64,000 nt of DNA from Acholoe squamosa (taxonomy: Eukaryota; Annelida; Polychaeta; Phyllodocida; Polynoidae). Where the stretch lies: assembly GCA_949317995.1 (NCBI GenBank), contig OX439050.1, positions 620,001 to 684,000 on the forward strand, in the 5' to 3' direction. Numbering within the stretch: the stretch's first letter is position 1; every line of letters begins with the position of its first letter. The position numbers and the translations under genes are program-made. The notes beneath the pieces were generated by a model. It had not been told where the DNA came from, made no database searches, and was given only the letters and a program-made list of their open reading frames with translations. Shown here in pieces: positions 53,991-63,396 of the stretch.

Positions 53991-55110
53991 CTAAAGGAGG
54001 TGGCAAACCAAATGGATGGTCACCAGTGTTGACAGCGAGGATGGGGCTGTTGACACCATAAAAAGTACAAAAACACATCAAACAGGTATGAAAGGCATAT
54101 AAGAAGGTACACACATAATAACAGGACAAAAGGTACAAACATATAAAAGGTACACACAAAAAGAGGTCAAAAGGTATAGACATATACACACTTAGCTTCT
54201 TAGAGTAGGCAGGCATATACACACTTAGCTTCTTAGAGTAGGTAGGAGTAAAGGAGGTGGCAAACCAAAAGGATGGTCACTACTGTTGACAGCGAGGATG
54301 GGGCTGTTGACACACATAAAAACAGGTATGAAAAGCATATAAAAAGGTATGCACATGGAAACAGGTCAAAAGGTATATTCACAAAAAAAAGGTATACACA
54401 TAAAAACAGGTATGAAAGGCAAATAAAAAACAGTACACACATAAAAACAGGTCAAAAGGTACACACAGTTAAAACAGGTAGACACATAAAAGGAGGTATG
54501 AAAAGCATATAAAAAGGTACATGAATAAAAAAAAAACCTCAAAAGTTATACACATGAAAAAAGGTGAAAAGGTACATACATAAATACAGGTCAAAAGGTA
54601 CACACATGAAAACAGGAATGAACAGCGTATAAAAATGTATACAGATGACAACAGGTATGAAAGGCATATAAAATGGTACACACATAAATTCAGGTCAAAA
54701 GGTACACACATACAAAAGGTCAAAAGCTACATACATTAAAAAATGGGAAAAGGAGGTGGCAAACCAAAAGGATGGTCAACACTGTGACACTATAAAAATA
54801 CAAAAACAGGTATGAAAAGCATAGTCAAAACTGGTGCACACATAAAACAGGTCAAACAGTTACACACATATATAAAAAGGTACAGACATAAAAAGAGGTA
54901 TGAAAAACATATAAAAAGGTGCATGCATAAACAGAGGTCAAAAGGTACATACATGAAAAAAGGGTAAAGGAAATGGCTGACCAAAAAGGATGGTCAGCAC
55001 TGTTAACAGCGAGAATGTGGCTGTTGACACCATAGTAAATACAAAAACATAAAAACAGGTTTGAAAAGCATATTAAAAGGTACACACATAAAAAAAGGTT
55101 AGAGTAGGCT
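53991..55110. repeat. A-rich minisatellite with four copies of a higher-order unit
   Basis: Degenerate tandem units of the type GGTACACACATAAAAACAGG and GGTCAAAA. Near 53997, 54256, 54750 and 54970 a GGCAAACCAAAAGGATGGTCA-like segment recurs, in three cases followed by GACAGCGAGGATGGGGCTG, which shares its GAGGRTGGG centre with the unit X hairpin. Confidence 0.85.
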
Positions 55111-55326
55111 GGCATGGGACACACACTTGAGAATGAGTGGCTGGCCCTGCAGTTGCACAAAAACAAAGTGGAGAAAAAAGAATAAAAACGGACCTTTTTA
55201 GAGCCACCATACATTCAGAATAGTCTCTCTGAACATTTTGAATTCTTTTATACAGTTTTGAAATAAAAAAGGACAAGAAATTCTAGGTGTTTCCTGTGTT
55301 TGTGTTTTTTTTTCTTTTCATTTTAG

Positions 55327-55405
55327 TTGTCCACATGTGATGTGAAGAAGCATTGGAATGAACTGACACGAGAAAATTGGATAGAGTCATGCAAGTACTT
55401 GCATG
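55327..55405 (+). other. Candidate host exon (79 bp)
   Basis: A long polypyrimidine tract ending TTTTCATTTTAG precedes 55327, and CATG|GTGAGT marks a strong donor after 55405. The enclosed sequence is open in one frame, which remains open 45 codons beyond the donor. The encoded stretch (near KHWNELTRENWIESC) has normal composition but no family I recognise. It is the only piece of the window that resembles a host gene exon, and chance is not excluded. Confidence 0.25.
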
Positions 55406-55680
55406 GTGAGTGGGGACCTGATGCTGAAGAAGTCATGTCTTTTGGTCCCTGGGAAAAGGGCCTGCTGGAATTCTTTTTCTTGGCCCCCTATGCCTTCCCT
55501 TCAGTGTTCTGCCCGCAGAGGCTGTGCACTTGCGACTGGTAAAGAGATAGCAGATATCAGTAGTCTATGAAGGTGGTCCTAGCCGGGAGGGGAAAAGGCT
55601 GACATGGACCAGTGGAGACTCTGAGAAAAGGTTGTGAAAGCAGCCATCCCACACTATCTGTCTGTGGTACGGTCATAGTA
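55406..55680. other. No feature recognised
   Basis: Apart from continuation of the open frame to 55542, nothing identifiable. The 5' LTR of element C should lie in this general area, but I cannot define it without its 3' partner. Confidence 0.4.
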
Positions 55681-55800
55681 TGCCACACGTCAGAGAGGTC
55701 TCCCACACATCAGAGAGGTCTCCCACACGTCAGTGAGGTCTCCCACACGTCAGTGAGGTCTCCCACACGTCAGTGAGGTCTCCCACACGTCAGTGAGGTC
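55681..55800. repeat. Six exact-length 20-bp tandem repeats
   Basis: Units of TCCCACACGTCAGTGAGGTC; the last three are identical and the first three vary at one or two positions. The array abuts the Gag-encoding frame of element C. Confidence 0.97.
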
Positions 55801-57812
55801 CACCACACACATCAAGGCCTTATCAGTCAAGCTGGCAGAACAACACACAAAGACCTTACGTAGTCAGGGGCCTGTTGAAGAGGTCTCCCTCCCACCTAGA
55901 TCTAGGAGGCCCACAGGAGGCAAACCAGCCTCCAATACAACAGACCCACACTCAGTAGACCCCACACCACCCACCCTGTCTACTCAGGGAACAACCAGTT
56001 CTCAGGGATCCAACATTTCCCAGGGATCTCTACAGGACGCTCAACTCACGCTATCTACCTCAGGGGAAGAAGGATCTGCCTCAGGGGGTGGATCCACACC
56101 CTCATCTAGATCCTCCACCCCAGCTCCAGCCTTTGACAGCCACTCCTCCAGAGACACCTCCCCCACACCCTCCATCATGGACACCGATGAAGGCCCCCAA
56201 CCTAATCAGACAGCTGAGAAGATAAGGGCCTATGAGAAGGCCATCCAAGATGCAGTTACTGCCCTAGAGACCAACAAGTCCCAGCAGGAGGAAAGGGAGA
56301 GGATCCTCAACCAACAACTGGCAGAGAGGAAAGCAGCAATAGATGCTCAACAGAAGGCCATGGAAGATCAGCGGAAGTCCCTAGAGAGACAACAACAACA
56401 GATAGCAGATCTCATGAAGATGGTATCATCCCAGACCCCACAACCTCCCACACCTGCCATCACACCTGTTGTCACACCATCTGCCTCTGGATCCAAAGAT
56501 GACATCATAATCTCCATGGTGTCCAACATGACCAAACTCATAGACAGAAAACAACAGGATGAAAGAAAGATCAGGCTACATGAGGTAACAAAACCCAAAA
56601 CCTTTTCACACCCATCACTATTCATGTCAACAGCATTATTTATTGATCACAAATTCCCAGAATATCTGAAGGATAAGTACAAAGTGACAGACAGTGACAC
56701 CATGGTAACATATTTACCCAAGTACCTCGAAGAACAAGCACTAGCTTGGTTTGAATCCTTCAGGGAGAGTGCCACACCTGATGACATGGACCAATGTAGT
56801 GAATAAATTAAAAGAGTATTTTGCTACTCGAGACAATATAATCTCAAGGACTGCACTCCGTGCACAAAAGGTAGATGAACCTGTCCTAGACTATGCATGC
56901 CATCTCAGGAAAGTGTGTAATGCCCAACGCCAGAGTGATGAAATCCTAAGCAAGGCATTTACCCAAGGCATGAGGCCCTGGATCTCTGTAGCTCTTGAGA
57001 ACAAGAAAATAGACTCTTTTGACCAGGCCCTAGACCTAGCCCTAGAGGTTGAGACCCAAGAGAGATCTAGGAAGGTGAGGGATGCACAGTCCAACCCACA
57101 GCCTACTAAGAAAAAGGTCCAGGAAATCAGCACTAGTGCAGATGAAGATGTTAACCTAATGTCTAGTGCCTATGTAAGGCAACAGGAGGCTAAGGTTGCA
57201 TCAAGAGACCCTACCGGTAGATATAGAGGAAATAACTATGACCCCAACTACCAATCCAATAGAGGTAGAGGTAGAGGGAGCAACAACAACAACAACCGGG
57301 GGGGTCACAACAGTAGGAAAGACAACAGCTCTTCCAACTCCAACAATGGTAACTCTTCATACAGTGATAGGAGAGACAGAACCCCAAGTAATGGCAGATC
57401 CTATAATAATCAAGGATCCAACAGTAGGAGCCATAGTCCACATAGGAACTATAACTCTGGATCCTACAACAACTCTGGATCCTACAACAACAGCCAGGGT
57501 TCAAACAACTCTGGATCCTATAATCAAGGATCCAACAGTAGGAGCCAGAGTCCACATAGGAACTACAACAGTAGATCCTACAACAACAATGGCGCCTACA
57601 ACAACCAGAGATCCAATAACTCCGGTCAATACAGCAAATCTGGTCAATATAACCAGGGTTCCAACTCACGCCAGGACGATTACAAACCTGACACAAGAGG
57701 TTACCAGGGGAACCAACGAAGTAACCCCCAAATACCACCTCATGTAATGGATCAAATCTCCAAGCTCCTGGTGGCAAGCATCTCAACCACCCCACAGAAC
57801 CAGGAAAACTAG
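55793..57812 (+). pseudogene. gag: Element C Gag, RGG/Asn-rich, with a one-base frameshift near 56790
   Basis: Frame 1 is open from 55793 (first ATG 56177) to a stop at 56804-56806. Frame 2, open from 56751, continues to 57812. Capsid-like ALAWFESF ends in frame 1 and its continuation (KLKEYFATRDN) is in frame 2, so a single-base loss near 56785-56795 is the simplest reading. A Gln/Glu coiled coil covers about 56210-56420. Instead of a CCHC knuckle the C-terminus has RGRGRG and about 180 residues rich in Asn, Ser, Gly, Tyr and Arg in short repeats, resembling RGG/prion-like RNA-binding domains. Gag ends at the frameshift cassette. Confidence 0.82.
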
Positions 57813-57848
57813 GATGTCACAGTGCCGATGGGCCAGTGCACTGTGACA
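57803..57848 (+). promoter_or_regulatory. Element C gag-pol -1 frameshift cassette
   Basis: G GAA AAC TAG: heptamer 57803-57809, stop 57810-57812. After 6 nt, 57816-57825 (GTCACAGTGC) pairs perfectly with 57838-57847 (GCACTGTGAC). One more T-A pair is possible outside, and the loop is 12 nt. Pol lies in the -1 frame and is open from the heptamer. Confidence 0.82.
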
Positions 57849-60800
57849 CCCCAAATACAAACAATCAATCAGGATTAACAAAGATCCAACCAGAGACAAT
57901 TGCTAGTGCGAATCTACCATCTAACAGACAGAGACGTCCATCAGTGATACACATCACCCCACCAGATTCATCATCAAAGGATACAGGTGAGAGTACCAAG
58001 CTTTCTATTGTACTTCTTCAAAATGGCTGTATCAATGCAAATCTATATGATGTTTCAGATGTACAATGTTTGGTTGATACAGGTGCTACTATCACCTGTG
58101 TCAGACAATCATTCCTCATGGATCTCCAAAAGAGATTCCATATCCAACTGAGGAAATCTAAAATCAACATCCACTTGGCAGATGGATCGGTGTGTCATGT
58201 TAGACATTCAGCTATGCTGAACTTTAGAATCCAAGGTGTCAGATTCCAATACCAATTTGCTGTAATTCCCAACCTCACACAGCCCGTTGTTCTCGGCACA
58301 GATTTCTTAAGCACTACAAAATCTCAAATTGAATTTAATGTTGATCCTGAACAAATTCTCAAACCCATTAGGGCAGTGAGGGATTTTACCATCCCTCCAT
58401 TCTCTGAACTTGCAGTATTGGGTAAGGTCACATCTACTCAATCACTGCAAGGGAAAACTGGAGTAGTAGATAACCTCCAAAGAAATAACAATGCCCCATA
58501 TCTAGTTCAAAGGGCAGCAGTAACCCCCAGGGAAAATAACAAACATCCCCTAGTGTTACTCAACACCAGCAGGCGCCCACATAAAATCAAAAAGGGTGCC
58601 ATCATAGCTCTATTTCAGGAAGTCAAGGAATCTGATTTAGAAAAACCTCAACAGGTGTCAGACACAACCCCACACACTGATCAATCCATCTCAGCCATAC
58701 GGCCTGAGGATGTAACTCAATTCAGTGACACAGACTCAGACTGTGAGTCCACATATGCTGACCCTGAACCCAACTCAATCAGACTCTCTAAAATAGCTGC
58801 TATACATAGTGAGGCACATGACCTCGAGCCAGAATTGGAAGAGAATGTTCCACCAAAATCTGTGCTCACATCCAAAGATCAGCATGATAGATTAGGATCA
58901 CTGCTGACCAAGTATGATGATATATTTGTAGGAAAAGATGGAGACATTGGTGCTACACACCTGTATACCCACTCAATACATGTAAAACCTGAAGCAGTGC
59001 CATGTCATTTCCTACCATATAGACAAACACCAGAAAAACAGGCCGCAATAGGGGAAGAGTGTGAAAGGCTGGTACAACAGGGCATTCTGAGAGAATGTGC
59101 TGAAGGCCCCTGGGCTTCCAGATCCTTTTTAGTACAAAAATCATCGGGAGGCCATAGGCTCGTCACAGATTTTCGTTATTTGAACCAAAACACGATAAAT
59201 CAAGCCTTATCTACACCCCGGGCCGATGACACTCTAGACATGATAGGGTCACTCAGACCAAGAGTATTCAGTAAGCTAGATGCCCAACAGGGATTTTTTC
59301 AAATTCCTATAAGACAGGAGGATCAGCATAAAACCGCATTCATAGCAAATGACAAAAAATATGTCTATGAAAGGATGCCGATGGGTTTAGCGACGGCACC
59401 GGCGGGATTCTGCCATCTAGTCACATTAATTCTGAACAAACTCAAGTACAAATGTGCCCTACCATACCTAGATGACATATTGGTATTATCACCATCAATC
59501 GAACAACACTTCCATGACCTGGAAGATGTGTTCAACAGCCTAAGAGTTGGTAAACTCAAACTGAAGAAATCAAAATGTGAATACTTCATAGACAGAATAG
59601 ACTTCTTGGGAATGAGAGTCACACCCATGGGACTGCAACCATCTCCCACAAAGGTGGAATCAATCAAAACCTTCCCAACACCAAAATCAGTCAAAAATGT
59701 CAGATCTTTCACAGGCCTATGCCAATACTTTAAAAAGTTTATCAAAGGTTATGCCCAAATTGCTAGACCATTGTATGATCTACAGACACATCTCAAAGCA
59801 TTTGTCTGGACAGAGGAGGCAGATAATGCTTTCAAAACATTAAAGCATGCCCTCTGTACCAATGCTCTTCTCAGATATCCAAACTATGAGAAAGAGTTCA
59901 GTTTGGCAACTGATGCTTCCAATGTAAGTTTAGGAGCTGTACTCTCACAGAGAGATAATGAAGGAGTGCTCAGACCAGTAGCCTTTGCAGGTAGAACCCT
60001 CTCCAAACATGAGAGAAATTACAATACCACAGAGAGAGAACTACTGGGAGTAGTGTATGGAGTATTACATTTCAGACACTATCTAGAGACTAGACACTTC
60101 CAATTATACACAGACCATGCAGCCCTAATCCCACTATTAACCAATACAGGACTCACACATAGATGGGCCAGATGGGCTCTAGACATACAACAATTTTCAT
60201 TCACCATCCAACACGTGAAAGGTGATGATAACACACCACCAGATGCTATGTCTAGAAGAGAATACCCAGATTCTGAACCCACGACTAACCCTCCACCCCC
60301 ACCAAGGAGAGTTAGAGCAGCCAGTAGAACCAAGTTTGCAAAAGTAACAAAGAAAGTACCATTCAAAAGGGATGATCCACCCAACACCATTGAAAGGCCA
60401 GAGACACCCATTAGGGGTATCTTGAAGCAATCTACACACTATGTGTTTTGCCACTGTGAGAGAGAATACTCACAACTCTTTCCAGATAATGACTTCGAGC
60501 CTATTGAATTCTCATCACTCAATCAGATGCTGAAGGCAACTTCTAAGGAGCCACCCTTCACCCCACCTGACTCAGACGATGAAGATTCAGAAGACACAAT
60601 ATATGCTATTACTCAAGCAACTTCTAAATCAGTCAGATTCTTTGAACCAATGCAGGGAGAGGAAACATCAAACCATTTGTGTCCCATGACCACACGTTCA
60701 AAGACTAGAGAAATGATTCAGGAGGGCACACCAAAACCCCCCACACAATCACAAACTATTCTAAATGAGAAAAAGGTCACAGGAAACAAACCTACCAAAA

Positions 60801-62542
60801 CCCCACCTGCCAGGAAAAATGTCACAAAAGACACTGCATCTACTAAGTCAAAGAACTCTGAGACAAAGAAGAATGACAAAAAGCAAATTGTGCCTTTAAA
60901 GAAAAAGGTTGCCACTCCCACCAAGGCGAGAATAGGCCCTCCAAAGGAGCCTACACACCAAAACAAGAGTGACACACCCCAACAAAAGGCACAAGATAGG
61001 CCAATAGTCGATGAAAAAGAAAAAGAAAGAGACAGAATAAAACAACATGTGCTAGATATAAATCAACTACTGGATCAGATTCCCGACACATCCATCTCAG
61101 GTACAAACCTTGGCTTGGAACAAAGGAAAGACAAGGACCTATTGCCCCTCATACAGTATCTTGAGGATGGGACCTTGCCTGCACCAAAAGCACAAGGAAA
61201 TAGAATCATCAACCAAGGCCAGACATACACCTTGGTAAATGGTACATTAGTCCATATATGCCCCATAAATTGGAGAAAAACCAATACTGTACCACTTCAA
61301 ATTGTTATACCACAGCAATGGGTAACAAGTACACTACAGTATTTCCATGACTCACCTACTGGCGGCCATCTTGGTTCAAGTAGGATGCTGTCAGCACTCC
61401 GACCTAGGGTATATTGGAAGTCTATGCTAGCAGACACAACAAAATATGTTTCCACCTGCCACACATGCCTCACAGCAAAAAGGCAAGTACACTCACACAA
61501 AACACCAATGACAGTGAGAGAGTACATGGCTTCACCAATGAAGTTCCTAAACCTCGACGCGGTGGGACCACTTCCCACAACTGCCAGGGGAAACAAACAT
61601 ATACAAGTCTGCATAGATTATGCTACCAGATATGCAACAGCTTGGGCTACTGCTGACTTAAAAGCTGAAACAACAGCAGCAGAGTTCTACAAGAATATAA
61701 TTTGTCATCATGGAACACCAGCCACTCTTCAAACAGACAATGGAACATGTTATACAGGGGCAAAGTTCACAAAGTTAACTAAACACCTCAAGATCAAACA
61801 TAAATTCTCCTCACCATACAGGCCACAATCAAATGGGCTTGTAGAGAGATTCAATGCTAGCATAGGCACAGCGCTCAGAGCATTCTGCTCAAAGCACCAA
61901 AACAATTGGGATTCATTTATTGAACCCATAACCTTTGCATTAAACAACACTGAATCCCAAACCACAGGATTCACCCCTTTCTTCCTACTCCATGGAAGAA
62001 ACCCAGCCACCCCAATGGACTTAGGGCTGGGAATACAGGAAGACATATCCACCGTAGCAGACCATGTAGCTAACATGATAACAAATCAAGATACCTCTAG
62101 GAGGAAAGCTATAGAAAGGGTCGCCAAGCTACAAAAGGAAAGGAAGGATAGATATGATAAGAAACTTACACAACAGGAAATCAAGGTCACCGACATGGTG
62201 TACCTAAACATACCAAGAATCCTGACCAACACAGAGTGTAAGAAACTTCAACCCCTTTTTATGGGACCATATGTTGTAGTAGACAGACCTAGTTTGACAA
62301 GTGCCAAACTCAAAAACTTGGACACCAATCTATTGGTGGCCAGACCAGTGCACATAGACAGACTGAAAAAGGTTGTGGCTGTCAGAAACAATGAATTTGC
62401 ACACAGGCTTATTCCACATGAGGCCAAATACTACAGCAAAATTGTAAGGAACAAAAATGATATCACCCTTACAAGAGAAACCACAGGCATAGGCCCTATC
62501 AAGCCTAGGCCTGCACACCACATACTAAGAAAAACAATCTAG
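57809..62542 (+). CDS. pol: Element C Pol polyprotein: protease, RT, RNase H, Lys-rich insert, integrase
   Basis: The frame begins at the -1 shift and has no ATG at its start. Protease VDTGAT is near 58073, RT LDAQQGFFQI near 59278 and YLDDILVLS near 59464. RNase H has ATDASN near 59907 and TDHAAL near 60111. From about 60250 to 61100 there is a hydrophilic Lys/Thr/Pro-rich insert of roughly 280 residues. The integrase zinc domain is near 61341-61470 (H-H, CHTC). Its core has LDAVGP, QTDNGT and an E in SNGLVERFN (61841), and a GPY module is near 62265. The frame is intact to TAG at 62540-62542. Confidence 0.93.
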   Translation, partial: LGCHSADGPVHCDTPNTNNQSGLTKIQPETIASANLPSNRQRRPSVIHITPPDSSSKDTGESTKLSIVLLQNGCINANLYDVSDVQCLVDTGATITCVRQSFLMDLQKRFHIQLRKSKINIHLADGSVCHVRHSAMLNFRIQGVRFQYQFAVIPNLTQPVVLGTDFLSTTKSQIEFNVDPEQILKPIRAVRDFTIPPFSELAVLGKVTSTQSLQGKTGVVDNLQRNNNAPYLVQRAAVTPRENNKHPLVLLNTSRRPHKIKKGAIIALFQEVKESDLEKPQQVSDTTPHTDQSISAIRPEDVTQFSDTDSDCESTYADPEPNSIRLSKIAAIHSEAHDLEPELEENVPPKSVLTSKDQHDRLGSLLTKYDDIFVGKDGDIGATHLYTHSIHVKPEAVPCHFLPYRQTPEKQAAIGEECERLVQQGILRECAEGPWASRSFLVQKSSGGHRLVTDFRYLNQNTINQALSTPRADDTLDMIGSLRPRVFSKLDAQQGFFQIPIRQEDQHKTAFIANDKKYVYERMPMGLATAPAGFCHLVTLILNKLKYKCALPYLDDILVLSPSIEQHFHDLEDVFNSLRVGKLKLKKSKCEYFIDRIDFLGMRVTPMGLQPSPTKVESIKTFPTPKSVKNVRSFTGLCQYFKKFIKGYAQIARPLYDLQTHLKAFVWTEEADNAFKTLKHALCTNALLRYPNYEKEFSLATDASNVSLGAVLSQRDNEGVLRPVAFAGRTLSKHERNYNTTERELLGVVYGVLHFRHYLETRHFQLYTDHAALIPLLTNTGLTHRWARWALDIQQFSFTIQHVKGDDNTPPDAMSRREYPDSEPTTNPPPPPRRVRAASRTKFAKVTKKVPFKRDDPPNTIERPETPIRGILKQSTHYVFCHCEREYSQLFPDNDFEPIEFSSLNQMLKATSKEPPFTPPDSDDEDSEDTIYAITQATSKSVRFFEPMQGEETSNHLCPMTTRSKTREMIQEGTPKPPTQSQTILNEKKVTGNKPTKTPPARKNVTKDTASTKSKNSETKKNDKKQIVPLKKKVATPTKARIGPPKEPTHQNKSDTPQQKAQDRPIVDEKEKERDRIKQHVLDINQLLDQIPDTSISGTNLGLEQRKDKDLLPLIQYLEDGTLPAPKAQGNRIINQGQTYTLVNGTLVHICPINWRKTNTVPLQIVIPQQWVTSTLQYFHDSPTGGHLGSSRMLSALRPRVYWKSMLADTTKYVSTCHTCLTAKRQVHSHKTPMTVREYMASPMKFLNLDAVGPLPTTARGNKHIQVCIDYATRYATAWATADLKAETTAAEFYKNIICHHGTPATLQTDNGTCYTGAKFTKLTKHLKIKHKFSSPYRPQSNGLVERFNASIGTALRAFCSKHQNNWDSFIEPITFALNNTESQTTGFTPFFLLHGRNPATPMDLGLGIQEDISTVADHVANMITNQDTSRRKAIERVAKLQKERKDRYDKKLTQQEIKVTDMVYLNIPRILTNTECKKLQPLFMGPYVVVDRPSLTSAKLKNLDTNLLVARPVHIDRLKKVVAVRNNEFAHRLIPHEAKYYSKIVRNKNDITLTRETTGIGPIKPRPAHHILRKTI

Positions 62543-63396
62543 GTGTGGTGCAGTTTCAAGAAGTTAGAAACAAGATTGAGATACCAAAAGAACATAAGAT
62601 TTTCAAAATGTATTACAAATTCTCTTCATCCACACATAAGACATGTGTGACTGATAATGAATTACTTATATGTATATAAAGCCAATCAAATTTGTAAATA
62701 TATCAGTAGGTTATTGCCTCTGAAAGGGTCAAAGACTGGGACCCCCCAAGTAAAGCAGACATGAAGTCTAAGAAGAGTAAGGGTAACACAATGGAGTGTC
62801 TAAAGCCTAATCCCCACATGAAAGAGCGCGTTATGCCAACACAGCATTCTATAGAGATCAATTGACCTTATAAGCTACCCTCAGACAACTGTCTAGACAG
62901 TCATGAATGGCTGTCCTGGATGACAGGAGGAGCTAATTACCAGTACACAGACTACACAATAGACCCCACAGTTAGCAGACACTGGAGATTAATGCATGGT
63001 CTCCAGAGAAACAATACCAGGCCCACAATGGATGTGGGTAGGGTAGGCTACATAAGAAGCACTGTGGACCATAGCCCACCATCAGTCTTCATCTAGCTGC
63101 AGTCTGGAATACAAGTCTACAGGACCCCACTTGGGAATTAGCCAGCCCACTTCTCCATTAGGAGAGACTGCACTAGGATAAAGAACACACCTACTTCACC
63201 TTCAACCTGACCTTACCATTTACTGGTCAATCTCTATAGACTCACCGGACATATTGCCAAGACAGCTCAATCTTGCAAAGGTACAGTTTGAACCACTTCA
63301 TTTAAAGTGCTACACCATACACTTAGACTTTACCAGCACCAAATCACTACAAATTTGACAAGACTTTAAACAGCAAACTTGCTTTACACAAGCACC
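62543..63396. other. Element C pol-env interval
   Basis: About 850 bp with no supported ORF. A TATA-like TATATAAAG lies at 62674-62682 and a second weaker TACATAAGAAG near 63048-63058, the latter followed by CATCAGTC near 63080. These could mark an internal promoter for env, or this may simply be an intron or leader of the env message. Confidence 0.5.

Noticed and set aside
55590-55625. CTGACA|TGGACCAGTGGAG as the 5' LTR end and PBS of element C
   Set aside because: It fits the pattern, but the LTR start cannot be defined, no matching 3' LTR is in the window and the tRNA is not identified.
55681-55800. 20-bp tandem array as an origin or operator iterons
   Set aside because: It is a head-to-tail minisatellite in animal DNA with no replicon context.
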